A DNA stretch of 64,000 nt, from NCBI GenBank assembly GCA_963513935.1, contig OY740770.1, positions 90,301,801 to 90,365,800 on the forward strand, in the 5' to 3' direction. Both the position numbers and the translations under genes were made by a program. This DNA is from Aphrophora alni (taxonomy: Eukaryota > Arthropoda > Insecta > Hemiptera > Aphrophoridae). The notes beneath the pieces are model-generated. The model saw only the letters and a program-made list of their open reading frames with translations, was not told where the DNA came from and searched no databases. The stretch's first letter is position 1; the number at the start of each line of letters is the position of its first letter. Positions 1 to 12,780 of the stretch are shown here, in pieces.

Positions 1-846
1 TTAGAACCAAACGAAAAAAAACATAAAACTTAAATATATAATTTGACGTATACTTTTTTCCTAAGACTTTCATTATTTGTTTATAAGGTAAAGAAGTAAT
101 CATTGTTCGAGCATGTATAAATTTTTTCTTGCAAAATAATAAAACTACAACGTCTCCCGTATTATTATAGAGAGTATAATTTCACATAATTCATTATGAT
201 ATAAAATAGAATGACTCAACGTTACGTACCGTAATTTAATTTGTTTCTTAATTTAAAATGTTTTGTTCTTTAATAGGAGTTCACTTATGTCCTTAAACAT
301 AGAAGAAAAATATACACAATGTTAGAACACTGTGGGTGAATTTCATGCATAAATTACTTCACCAAATTCTATCATAACACTTATAATTTCTATATCAAAG
401 ACGCCCATTTACACCAACAAAAAAAATGAAAACTATTCTAGTGCTATACAGTATTTACCCCCTAAATTAAACAAAACAATATTAAAAGTTCTAAATGTTA
501 CTAGTTCAAATAAAATGTATATTTTTTCTCTTGAGTCACAGATAGTGCTAACCATTCTGGAAAAGGATTTTTGTATAACCTAAGTTGGCTTATTAATTTA
601 AATTTTCGTTGCTTGGGATATAAAACATGAATGTTTATCACGAAACCTAGGATTTTCCGTCGTTATGGGAATGTCATGAGACGCCTTATCGTACAACACA
701 ATATTAGCTAATGTAAAGATTTAAATATTAGGATTATGTTAGATTTCGTTAAGTTACTTTATATTCTAAGTTCCAACAAGTGTTACCAAAGTATGAAAAA
801 TAATTACAAGCCATTAGTTATGAAACAGCTGAGATTGCAACCATCA

Positions 847-1020
847 TTCAGGGCACGTAGTTATAAGCAAAGACTTTAGGGTAATCAAGATCAATGAACC
901 AGCAAGCGGAACAGAAGGTACACAATTAGGCTGACGAAAGAAATCGGGTCCATCTAATGATTCCAGAGTGTCATTGGTTTCTTCATTATAACAGTCCAGA
1001 AAACGATGGACCACGTAGGA
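847..1020 (-). other. Unassigned open frame in a GC-richer patch
   Basis: An open frame of 58 codons lies between stops at 1021-1023 and 844-846 on the minus strand, in a patch visibly richer in G and C than its surroundings. It has no clear start codon. The translation includes a stretch around RFLDCYNEE and LDGPDFFRQP that looks like ordinary protein rather than AT-rich noise. I do not recognise a family and see no convincing splice sites. It could be an exon, a decayed transposon fragment, or chance. Confidence 0.2.
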
Positions 1021-2069
1021 TCACAGTTCCAGGACGGTTAATCGACAGCGACAAAACCGAGCTAGTTTCTTGTGCAACCTTTTCTTATATTAACAAACTA
1101 CAAGAAATACGAAGAGAGATTAATTGAACTAACTTTTATGTGGCAACATTGCTTTAGCTCTTCGTAAAAGTGAGAAATACGAGAAATTAAATTGAGTAAT
1201 TGTTACACCGGTTATTAAATATTATTATACATTATAGGGCGAAAAATCATTGTAAATATGACAAAGAGGTCATACTGAATATAGTTACCTGAACTATTAC
1301 TTGGTTCCTTTTTAAAAGGATTTGAAGTCCATGGACGAGACTCATGAGATGTTTTCATAGCTGGGTAGTTATATAGTATGTTCAGTATGTGGTTTGCTTA
1401 CTTTGAGTTTATTTAGGCTGGATTCAATTTAGTATTTATTTAAATACTGTTATTTATTACACTCAATGTGAAATGTGTAATGGTCTAAGGATTCTATTTA
1501 TTTACAATGTAGTTTTCGGTAATCAGTATTTTATCGATAAATGGTTTTTGTACATCAAAATCAATGTCTGCCATTGAAAAATAGAGACAATACAAAAAAA
1601 AAATCAATTTATTATGCGTATAAAATCATTTTTAAATAAAATATAGTTTAATTTTAAATATGTAAATTGATTTCGTAGTTTGAACAAGTTTAATATTTAG
1701 TTTTAGACTTGTTTCATTGTAACGTTTTTTTAGTATAAAATGAATAAAAAATAACAATAACGTTTTAATGTACCGTGCCAATAACATATGTTCATAACAA
1801 GTTATATAAAAACAAAATTTATTTGATAAAAATGTCCAATACCTCCTATAATCCAATTACATTTCTTTGTTCGTGATGTGAATTACAGTTGTCCATAAAT
1901 AACTCATTCCGATCAAAATGAGACAAGCAAATGAGTTTTTTATTGAATATATAATAACAGCATTATGAAAACACAATTTACTGAGTGTTTGGAACAAAGT
2001 TTATTTTTAAACCACTCAAGAGTTAAACAATAATACATTGTAGGATATCATTGTTTGAAAACGGAATAT

Positions 2070-2072
<3 letters not shown>

Positions 2073-2126
<54 letters not shown>
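2073..2126. repeat. (AT)n microsatellite
   Basis: Uninterrupted AT dinucleotide run of about 54 bp. Confidence 0.95.
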
Positions 2127-2131
<5 letters not shown>

Positions 2132-3195
2132 AAAGTCTATTTATATGAAAATAGTTAAAAAGTAAACCAAACTAAAAAGAAAACCTCATTTATTAAACGG
2201 CTAAAATCTCTAAAGTCTAGAATTAGAATAATACCAATTTGTAATATTTAATTTGGAGTATTATTTTTTAAAACAACATCAAATTAAGTTGCATAAAACA
2301 ATATTTTTAAAATTAATATAATTCAAAATTAATATATTTATTTTTATATTTAATAATAAGCTAATAAAAGTATTGTACTTTCCATCAGAACGTAAATAAC
2401 TAAATCTCATATTTGAATTTTAGGATGGGAGTATGTTTTTAATCTTAACTTTGATATGAATTTTATTTAACTTATATTTAAGGAACAAAGTTTAAACGTG
2501 GGGAACATACCAATACAGCCAAGGGCGTTAAAATTAAATGTAAATATCTGGTTAAACAGTAATAATGATATGTTATTAATCATTTAACGATATCACATGA
2601 AGCATATTAGATGTTAAATTCAATTTTATTTTATTTTATTCTGTTATTATGCGTCACTTCAAGCTGATAAAGTTTGCCATTTTATTGAATAGCTTATCTT
2701 TGTCGATCGTCATAATTAAATTGTATGTCAAACTTGGTTTGGACTAATGCAATTTTAAGCTGTCACACTGATAAAAATATTTTTAACTTTAATTTCCATA
2801 CATTTAAGGTGAGGTTTTACTTAAACGACAGTATTATACAAAGAAATGGAAGATCTTTATAAATGCTTGTTTTAGATTTTTATGACTGAAGTACTTTTAA
2901 TTAACAAAATACTTAATATATTATTCAAAATAATTTACAACTACTGTCATGAAAATCGTTTTAAATTTACTAAAAAAAGTACATAAAATGTTCAAAAGAA
3001 GAACTGTTTAACAGTGAGTTAAAAAGTAAACGCATTTAGTATTTTTAGTTATAGGCCTATTTTAGAATTATGTAAATTTGTAGGGTAACATGATATCCAA
3101 CTAATAACTTTGTATAAAAGAAAAATAAACAAACAAATTATCAAAAGTATCCGAGTATTTTATATAACACATAAGTTATTAAGACCAACAGGAAA

Positions 3196-3226
<31 letters not shown>

Positions 3227-3929
3227 TATATTTCTAAAATTATCTTCCAAGTTTTATGATTTTGGTATCCTGTTAGGAAGCTTATTACTAAATATATAAA
3301 ATTTATGGGACTTGTATTTTTGTATGAAATCAGATAAAAAGACAATAAAACATACCAACGGCAATAAAATAAAATGAAATTGAAATAAAAAAATTAAAAA
3401 AAACAATTCCATATAAATTATTATATATTAATTACAAGATTGCCAGACTATAGTCACGTACATAATTTAACAGTTTTTGGGGAAGTTTTAAGTTATAGGC
3501 TAGTTTGTTTAAAGTCTAGACAAATTCCTTTTTGAAGTCATTAGATTCACATACTTGAACCAGTTTTAAAGGTTTTAGAGTATAGTTTTCCTCATATGAC
3601 ATGCAGTTGAATATTATTATTTAACTTTTGCTGTTAACTCGTTAATTGTTATTTAATATTGTGCTGACGTTTAATAATATTAAAAAAAAACACAACTCAA
3701 CGAAACTATCTATCTAAACTCTGATAAAACTGTAATGAACCTTTGTGTTTGCAACAAGGCCGTCTTATCTCAACTGCTGCTACAATCTGGTTTTATCTAA
3801 TCCTATCTAAGGTCTGATGGTTATCTGATGACGACTGTTTGTTGCTGATTTAGGTTTTGATTATTTTATGAGGAAACAACTTTACAGACGGATCATGATA
3901 ATATATACACAGTTATTTAAAATCCCTAT

Positions 3930-3954
3930 TTAGGTTAGGTGAGGTTAGGCTAGG
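3930..3954 (+). repeat. Interstitial TTAGG tract
   Basis: Five consecutive 5-bp units read TTAGG, TTAGG, TGAGG, TTAGG, CTAGG. TTAGG is the ancestral arthropod telomere repeat. The tract lies immediately upstream of a transposase relic. It may be a telomere-repair scar or part of an element's noncoding end. Confidence 0.6.
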
Positions 3955-3964
3955 CTTTTTTTAT

Positions 3965-4267
3965 AACAAGAAATATTTCCTTCAAGAAACTTTTGTCAAC
4001 CGCCTAATCTCCCTTAAAACAAATATTCCTTACCCGGTCCACTCCCGCAATCTTACACCACCTGACACATACTTCTGGAGAATGTTGAAGGAGAAGATTT
4101 TCCGTGACCCACCAGATACCATCGTCCAACTCCAGGAAAAAATAACCATGTGTAAGGAGCATCAAACAACCATCCTTCAACAAAATGATGCAAAACCTTC
4201 AAAAACGGTACAGTGTTGCTTAAAACTGAACGGAGTTCATATCGAGCATGTTATTACCCGAGTATAA
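3965..4267 (+). pseudogene. Mariner/IS630-family transposase C-terminal relic
   Basis: A frame open from about 3965 to the stop at 4267 (first ATG at 4082) encodes the tail of a mariner/IS630-superfamily transposase. The order of landmarks fits the family: a RLIS-like segment, then SRNLTPPDTYFW (corresponding to the SPDLTPxDxFLW block that holds the last catalytic acidic residue region), then LKEKIFRDPP, and a C-terminal LNGVHIEHVI matching the usual NGGHxEHxx ending. Everything N-terminal of this is missing, so it cannot be active. After the stop the sequence runs to a plausible terminal inverted repeat end at 4357 followed by TA. I found no matching left end. Confidence 0.75.
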
Positions 4268-4357
4268 CTGATTTTTGTTCCTTTTACTTATATATGTTAG
4301 TAAAACTATGTAAATAAAATCTTACAATTTCAGTACAGTTTATTTTGACGCATACTG
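4268..4357 (+). repeat. Possible 3' end of the mariner relic
   Basis: The 90 bp after the transposase stop end in TTTTGACGCATACTG followed by TA at 4358-4359, as expected for the right end of a TA-targeting element. The matching left end was not found, so the boundary is an inference. Confidence 0.35.
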
Positions 4358-4819
4358 TATTATTATTAATATTTATTTCGTACTACTCTTAAGATAAAAT
4401 TTGAAAATAATGTATTTCATTAAATCAGTATTATGGTGAAATTGAAACTTGAGTAAATAATTTATTGCTGTAAATATAAATTACGTATATAAATAACGTC
4501 TCAATGCAGTAAATTACATGATTAAACTTGGATTTATTCTACCATTTTCTTACCCTATACGTTATATTCCTTTAAGTGATGAGAGTACATTAAACCTCTG
4601 ACAATTCAGGTAAATGGTGGACAATATTTACACAGTAGGACGTCATTGGAACACATTATCGACGATAACCAGCTGGGACTTCATATACTGGAGGAAGGGA
4701 TGTAATTTATGATATATTCTATAAAGTGATATTGTAGTACATTTGATACAAGTTGATAAATCTTATTAAGACCATCCTTTGAAATGGTAATGTATCGACG
4801 AAAAATAAAAAAAATAATT

Positions 4820-4882
4820 CAGTTTCCAAAACCATTTTCATTTTCAGTTTCCAAAACCATTTTTTTTTTCAGTTTCCAAAAA
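4820..4882 (+). repeat. 25-bp tandem repeat, three copies
   Basis: The core CAGTTTCCAAAA starts at 4820, 4845 and 4870, giving an exact 25-bp period. The first two units continue as ACCATTTT. Confidence 0.8.
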
Positions 4883-5112
4883 TGTCTACTGATCTTTAAA
4901 ACTAATATAAATTTAAAATAATAAAACAAACCGTTTATTATTCTCATGTTAAACAATTTCAACAATTACTCATATTTAAATTTACAATTTAAAATAAAAT
5001 ACCACTCTCTCAAGTGAAATGAAATATATTAGCTTTAATTAAATTGCATTCCTTTATTTTTCTTACTTATTAGAATTTTTCTTATACATCGTATATTAAA
5101 TCCTTGTGAATT

Positions 5113-5119
5113 AAAATAA

Positions 5120-5163
<44 letters not shown>

Positions 5164-5170
5164 TTATTTT
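5113..5170. repeat. Palindromic AT hairpin
   Basis: AAAATAAAGTTTA at 5113-5125 is mirrored as its reverse complement at 5158-5170, separated only by an AT run, so the whole 58 bp is self-complementary. Confidence 0.85.
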
Positions 5171-5583
5171 ATACAACTACGTATTAACATTATCATATTG
5201 CTTCATATAGTACCAATCCTGGTTACTAAATAATGAAGTTAGGTAGAATAAATTTCATACCATATGTAGAGATTTGTGTTTATTTTTATTTGGCAACTAG
5301 TAAACAGCCAAAAAAATATATTTTATTTTTATTTTTAAATAGGTTTGATATTTTTAAAAACAAGAAATATTACAACTACAAAAATGTTTTTATTTTATTG
5401 AATAAAATCATAATACAAAGCATCAAGTTAAAGTGTGTTTTTAAAACGTACGTTTATGTGTATTGGATGAAAAATATAGCTACTCTATTTGGGAATAAAT
5501 ATTTTATGACAAACAAACATATACGGATCGTATAATTTTACGTGGTAAATATTTAATATAAAAATAAATGCACCAACACAATG

Positions 5584-5607
5584 ATATATATATATATATA
5601 TATATAT
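5584..5607. repeat. (AT)n microsatellite
   Basis: AT dinucleotide run of about 24 bp. Confidence 0.9.
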
Positions 5608-8600
5608 TACGTTGCCTAATATGATCTTATGATCATAAGTTAAAGAATAAAAAAATATAATAATAAAACAAAGACGTAAAACAATGCAGTTACAATTAAA
5701 TAATGTTTATTATTTCCCTTCTACAATTTTTATTTTTTTTTTGTAATGGTAAATTAAATATTAAAGAAATTAAAATTTATTAGTCTTCCTGATTAATAAT
5801 ATGAGTTACACTCTAGCTTAAACTAAATCATCTTTTAATTTTTTTTTTTGTAAATTTTCGTCAACAAGTAAATCTTTACTTTACTGAAATGATGGATTAA
5901 CGGATTTACGCCCATACAACTGGTCCGAAGTATTTAAAAGAAAGATATATGTTAAATGACATCGATATAGAGTGTGTAGTTTCCAATAACATAAAGAGAA
6001 ATATACCAATACTTTCCTTTTTAAAGGGTGAGATCGATATAATAAAAATGTCGTCAAAATCTAATATGAAAGAAATTAGTGAAACGTGTTAACTAAAACA
6101 AATTAACGCTATTCATTATCTAAAAAGAAAAGAACAAACACAGTTTGTTACAAAGTGTGATTTAAGGTGATTGAAATCGAATGAGAAAAATTTGTTACAG
6201 ACAATTATCTGTTCTTGCTTTCTTTAATTACCGTTTAAAATAATATGAGTCCAATTTTGGGAATTGTGCAGACAATTATTTTGATGAGATTTATTTGTAT
6301 TTAGGTTTTGATTTTAAGAGTCAATCTACATTTCCCTTCCCTTATTATATATATTTATATGACATAATTTGATATTATAATGTCGTTCACTGTAGCTGCA
6401 TACACACTTAGTTATAATTCCACAGTGCGTGTTACCAAGCTGTTTGGCTACACGCAAGCCTATTATTGTGTTTTACAATAACCGACATTAAACATACTTA
6501 GCAGATAAAATGTTTTGCACTTACTATAATACATTATCGTTATCACGTTTATTCCATTACTATAAATAACATGTTAAAACATTGGTCGTGCTCGCTTCAC
6601 TTAATTAATTTAGAAGTTAATAATCTAATCTTAAGCGATGACAGTTTCTGATAAAAATAAATCCTTTTAATGAAAGTTTTCCCAGAACTCTATAACCGCC
6701 TACTATAAAGTATTGCAATTTCTCGCTTTTTAATTATTTTTTTTATTTTTTTTTATTTATAAAAAATAGTGATTTTTTTTTTCAAAACCCAATTTATAAG
6801 ACATCATTTTTTTTTCAGGAAAGTCCATAGAATTTATCCGTGTGAAGAAAAAATATTAGATGTTATGATTTTTGAGTAATTATTTCAGGATAAAATTGAT
6901 TTCCAGTCAGTCAAACGCTTGAGTTAAACGTTGAACAAAAGAAAATCATTTTTTATGACCCTTCTTATCGTATAATGTCTATTTGTAATCTAAATTCAAC
7001 TTTGTATTATCTTAACATGGGTAGTCGTTTGACGGTTTGTTACTTATACTGAAACTACTCGTAAAATGTGCAGAAATGGTAGTATTATATTTAGCAGATC
7101 AGAACGAAAAACAAGAATTCCATAGAAAATATAAATTGTATACATTTTAAAATTATGACATTTAAGAAACATCAAGTGTTATTCATAAAACTATAAATCA
7201 ATTTGATTATTACGTTTAGTACAAAATACGATATATATAGTTACTTTTCTTAGGATTACGACTTATTTACTTAACTTGACTCAGTCGTGTCCAATGATTC
7301 AACCTGACACTAATATTCTGCAAGGTTGATGAACTTATAGCTCTTGTTTCATAACAGAAACTATAGAACCAATAACTTTGAAATGTTACTCAAGGCTCAA
7401 GTAAACTATAAAACTCACGCTAAATATTAAATTTTGTTTTGGAATTGAAGCAAAACGTCATCGGGTTTAATAGTAAGACGAGTGGAAGAAGTAATATGTG
7501 TGTTTTACGTTTAATTATAGATCTTAATTTAAAGATTCTATGTTTAAATATATCGTGGCCTTAACGTCTTTAGATTATTTATTGTGATTTCTTTTCCGAT
7601 TAAGTGATTACTGCTAGAAGGTAATATTTTCCTGTGAAAAGGTTCATTGTTGAAAACAATTGAATAGCGGATTATATTACAAAACATAATTTTATTATTA
7701 CAGCAAAATATTCATTTTTTAAAAAAATTCTAAAACCCATTTCGAATAAGCATTTCTAAAACCCATTTCAAATTATTGTTATTTATGACAAAATAACAAT
7801 AATTATTATATAATTGACGGTTACATTTATGCGATTAGTTCCAACATTTATTCTCTAGATATTAAATAAGTTTAAAGTCATCGTTATAAACAGAGGATAG
7901 AAACCCTCTAGTTAAAACGTCGTTTTCTTATTGTATTTATATTTCTAGACAATAAATAATTTTTAATAAAACTTAATTACAAACACGTAAATATTATCAG
8001 GATTATCTGCTTGTAAATTGAATGCACGTTCTTTAGAATCATAATTAAAGTTAAATTAGTTTATTTCATTGTTATTTATATCAATATAATAATAATAATA
8101 ATAATAAATCTAATAAGTTAATAGTTTTTGCTGTATTAAAAGTAGGTAGTTTAACGTACAATGTAATTTTTATTATTGAACAGTTAATACAGTCTCAGTG
8201 GGAGACTTGCGACATATATTTATCAAATATAATTGGGGAGGAAATGTTTACATTAAATGAGCTACACCCTTTTAAAGCATAATATAATAGCACTAGAATC
8301 AAACAATTGTTTATACAATAATCTTAATATAAACAACTTATTAAGAATCACAGAAAAAATAAATATGAATAAATATGAAAAAATAATAGTATGATTTTTT
8401 TTCTTTGACATCGCACAATATGTTTTCAAATACATTTACTTTAAATTTGTACAAAGTAAAATATATAAACAATCATTAAAGTCACATAAAACAATATTAT
8501 CACATTTAGGATATCATTATTTAACGAAATGCAATTAACCGATTTCAACGTAATTTTTGTTGAAAGAATACATTCTTACAACAATAACGTTGTTGTTTTT

Positions 8601-9138
8601 ACATAACCTTTAGCTTCGAATTTACACAATTATTACTTTTTTCACACGATATTTAAACTTTTACAAATTTGATTTAAATATTAGTATAAAAACTACAAAA
8701 AAATGTTACAAATATATTTACTATATAACTAAAGTTATAACGTTTAAAATTCTAATTATTTTTGTATATTAATATCATGGTTTAATCAAGATTGTACAAT
8801 TATTTTGGTAATTTGGCTAACTGACTATTGTTGTAAATCTTAATCATAGCACGGTTGGTTTGGCGTACATTCCTAAATGACTTATGGGCTTACAAAGTAG
8901 TATAACAGGATTTACACCTTTCCCGTTAATTCCGGGTATCCCATGAACTTAAATTTGACTTAGTAGTGTAGATTTTACATACAATCCCCATACAATGAAT
9001 TTCTGATGTGAATTATTTATGTACAGTATCTTAAAACAATACCACTAAATATATTCTGAAAGTGTTATACCATTACAAGTGTTGTATTGTCATTACAAAA
9101 ACTGGTTTACTTGAAAGATTATGGATGACATATTTTGA

Positions 9139-9142
<4 letters not shown>

Positions 9143-9194
<52 letters not shown>
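9143..9194. repeat. (AT)n microsatellite
   Basis: AT dinucleotide run of about 52 bp. It produces a spurious alternating Tyr-Ile open frame on the minus strand. Confidence 0.95.
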
Positions 9195-9197
<3 letters not shown>

Positions 9198-9706
9198 TTA
9201 AGAAGCTTCTGTAATGTAACATGTAACAATACTAGGCCTACTTTGTCTAATAACGTGACTACAGGATGTAAATAATGACTTGAATGACATAACATGGTAT
9301 GGAACATATTAAACGTTGCATTTATACTTAATTTATATCTTTCATATCAACATGTCAATATTTTAAATCTTATCAATATAACATCTCTGACGTTCCACTA
9401 AGCTCCATAAAAAATATTTGTTAACATACTTCTAGGAATGAAGAATATCGTACTGATAAGAACTTGATCAACCAAAAATCCATCTACATGTTTTTAATGT
9501 TTATCAGAGAAAATATTTCCATCATATTACACTGTTTTTCTATTTTAAAAATTTTATTTCTAAACGTCACATACTAATCAGAATTAGGTTTATAACTCTT
9601 GCTTTCAAATACAAAATCAATCAGTTTAATTTACGTGTATTTTGTTATTTTGGAATTAGGGATGACTTTAAAATCATCAAATTAAAAAATAACAAACAAA
9701 AAAAAT

Positions 9707-9711
<5 letters not shown>

Positions 9712-9749
<38 letters not shown>
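9712..9749. repeat. (AT)n microsatellite
   Basis: AT dinucleotide run of about 38 bp. Confidence 0.95.
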
Positions 9750-9752
<3 letters not shown>

Positions 9753-11063
9753 AATTTACACCTTTACACCTGTCCTCACATTACTAAATCATCAAAGTAC
9801 CAATCCATATTCTTTAAGGTATGTGATTTTACATTTAAATACCTAAGTTCGTAATACATTAAAGGTAATGAAGGTATAAGACCCAACTTCCAAAATAATA
9901 TTATTCGTTTGATATAAAAAATATTTATATATAATTTATGTTTTCCTACTTTTTCAAAACATTCGTTTGTCTAAACATATGTAATTTAAAATGCTGATCT
10001 TCATTTCTTATAAAATCATTCGACAGGCAGTAAGTCTGGTGTACTTCAATACATTCGGGTTTTTTAGTGACTAATCCTGAATTAGCGTAACTAAAGAAAT
10101 TTATATCGCTTAGCTCAGTAAATATATTTATTGGTAAATACATATGTATTTTTGACTTATAATAAAGTATTTGTAAGCTACTTCCGAAATGAAAACAAAT
10201 AATTTATAGCAGTTAAATAATTAGTTCTTCAGTTTTCTTAGTTAATAAATAACAATCAATTTAAAAAGCTTTAACTAATATTTTACGGAAGAGATTTAAT
10301 AAATAATATACATATATAAATTACTTGACGTATTTTTTTAAAAATCAAATATAAATATGATAAGGTAATTCCTTTTTCGAAAGTTTGGGTTAACTAGAGG
10401 ACACGGTATCAAATGGAGAGTTGTGTCACTATTTTAATTATATATTAGATTGCATATGAAAGTATATTTCTAGTATGTCCCTAATTAAAACTGCAGCTTT
10501 CAAGCTAAATATATTAAATTCTATTTAAGTAATCAATAGATATTGCATATTAAAAATAAAGTCTTTACAAACATCCTTGTTAAAAAAAAGTGTTATAGAA
10601 TTTCTTCAAATTTAAGATGTATAAAAATTCTAAATAATTTGGTTTGTGTTTTAATTGAATTTATAAAATATTATAATCAGTCATGATATTGTTATAGTTT
10701 TAATATGACGAACTTCATAATTAAATATTTAATTATTTTATATCAACTTCAAGCATTTAACACTTAACGAGGGCTAAAAAGTTATATCACAAAATATTTC
10801 AATTTTGCACTTATATAAATATAAATAGAAATATACATACATAATATTCATATATTATTTATACAGTTCTGTGGAGATATAGCCGTCAGTAATATGTTTG
10901 TTGCTACATTTAAATGTTGACCGATATTACTAATAAAGAATGTTTAAAAATTTTGGGGAATCATTAATAAATAAAAAAAAAGCATTATATAATATGTGTC
11001 ACATTCTAACTTTACATATTGCTCTTTTACAAATGTTGCTACATTATGCATCGTACAGCTCAC

Positions 11064-11247
11064 AATTACTAGGACGAAATGGCCATCAGTCTTGACAAAA
11101 GCGACGTCTCCGCGATAAAATGCAATTAATTTTCCAAGTTTCAAGTTGTCAGTCAGTATTCTTCCCGGCAAACCGCATTCAGTCCCGTCATCGTCTTCCC
11201 TTTGTAAATGGAAATGCTCGTTTATCATGTTCACAAGGACAATCTTG
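11064..11247 (-). CDS. Possible internal exon of an unidentified host gene
   Basis: The minus strand is open from ATG at 11267 to 10944 (107 codons), and its GC-richer core looks like a spliced exon. A plausible acceptor (TTCTCTAAAGTCCTTAG) precedes 11247 and a good donor (GTGAGC) lies at 11063-11058. The exon would be 184 nt. Its translation includes HFHLQREDDDGTECGLPGR, then LKLGKLIAFYRGDVAFVK. The heptapeptide GDVAFVK also occurs in transferrin-family lobes, but nothing else I can see supports that, so the product is unassigned. An in-frame stop sits directly before the first ATG, which favours an internal exon over a first exon. Beyond the donor the composition falls back to intergenic AT-rich sequence. 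Confidence 0.35.
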
Positions 11248-11267
11248 CTAAGGACTTTAGAGAACAT

Positions 11268-12726
11268 TTAACATAATGTTGACATCTGGAGCTTTCATAC
11301 AGTTCTTCAATATATCATCAGGCTTTGTAACCATATTGAAAATATATTGAGCTTGCACGCTATGACTTTAAGCAATATAGATTTCATGAAACATCATTAC
11401 GTTCAATTTGAATTGATGATAAATTTACTTATATTGAGTAGTAATAAAATTTTTTAAAGGAATTTGTTATGCTAATTGTGGGGATGAGTTCAGCTGTTTA
11501 GTATTTCAATAAATTTTACTATATAAGGTTATTTTCATATAAGGAAGATATATACTATAAATCATTATTTCAAAAGGATTGTATTTTTTTAAGCACGAAT
11601 TCAATAAAATCTTTAAAATATTTTTTATTATTTTAATCTCTCTATATATGTACAGTTTCTTTGCAATACTTTTTAACCGACATTTACTCAATTTTATCAA
11701 ATTACTGAACGTTATATTACTAATGAAACTTTTGTTTGAAAAAAACGAACTTATATTGTGGTGTTTATTTAATTATGTGTTTTTAATATATAATTTGTTT
11801 ATGTAAACATATTTGTTTTGTTACCTAGAATATCACTGTTAAACGCCAACTCTATTAGTATACCATCATAATATTCTGTTATGTTGAGAATAGGCGCTCG
11901 TTTATGTTAGTTATATTGAAATATATGAAAATAGCATTTACATTTTCAATTTTCATGTAATAGAGAAAAGAGTAAATTTGTTTTCAACATATATGGCACT
12001 ATAAAAGCCCACAAAATGTGTGAATTGCAATTCAAGAAATAGGTGTTTTATTAAGAATTACATCAATATAAATATGTTTTAAGTTAACTCCATTAAGGAT
12101 AACATTATTATTGAAAAATTACAAAAGGAACTAGTTCGTCTTCTATAAGTTGAAATGAAACTGGAAAAATACATATTTAATAATGCTGTCACATCAGTTT
12201 TAAGGAATTTTTTGACGATATAAAAACCAGTTTATTATTTTTTATTTATTCTATTTTCTGTCCCCATTTAAATATTTTTGCATGCATTTCTTTATGAATG
12301 TTGTCACCACGGTATTGTTACATTTTAAAATATAAATTTTGAATAAACCAAATTAACATACGTACTGTAATGAGTATTTAATATTAATATTAGATAGGTT
12401 ACAGAAATTGAGGCTAAATCCTGATATTCCGTGTTTATATTTAAATGGAAGCACTTTGTAAAAAAAATAAATAAATAAAAAAAATAATAAATAAATAAAT
12501 AAAAAAACCAGTTTAAATGATTAGTTTTGGCAGTTTAAATAAATATTTTTTTATAATTTAAAACAAAATTTGTAACTTATATTTTTATATTAAGTTAACA
12601 ATACAATATTTATACAACGATTTCAAATACAGTAAAATAGCCTTTGCATTTATCTTCATCGAAATTCCAATTCTGAAGAATAATTTTTTTTTAAATCACT
12701 GATTTATAAACCTGCATCTTTTTTAA

Positions 12727-12780
<54 letters not shown>

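Larger units (their letters stand above)
1..3929. other. AT-rich non-coding stretch
   Basis: No supported gene. The only richer patch is about 840-1080, which holds a 58-codon open frame on the minus strand (listed separately). Simple repeats are (AT)n at 2073-2126 and a T run at about 3204-3227. The remainder is low-complexity AT-rich sequence with many stops in all frames. Confidence 0.6.
4360..10943. other. AT-rich non-coding stretch with microsatellites
   Basis: No supported gene. It contains a 25-bp tandem triplet (4820-4882), a palindromic AT hairpin (5113-5170), (AT)n at 5584-5607, 9143-9194 and 9712-9749, (AAT)n at about 8085-8107, and a short direct duplication with TTCTAAAACCCATTTC at about 7728 and 7754. 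Short open frames here are AT-rich and show no recognisable protein. Confidence 0.6.

Noticed and set aside
9119..9307. 62-codon minus frame with alternating Tyr and Ile
   Set aside because: Its C-terminal part is encoded by an (AT)n run. The N-terminal part has no recognisable feature.
11506..11806. Overlapping opposite-strand frames of 64 and 75 codons
   Set aside because: They are dominated by Ile, Leu, Phe, Lys and Asn as expected from AT-rich noise, with no motif.
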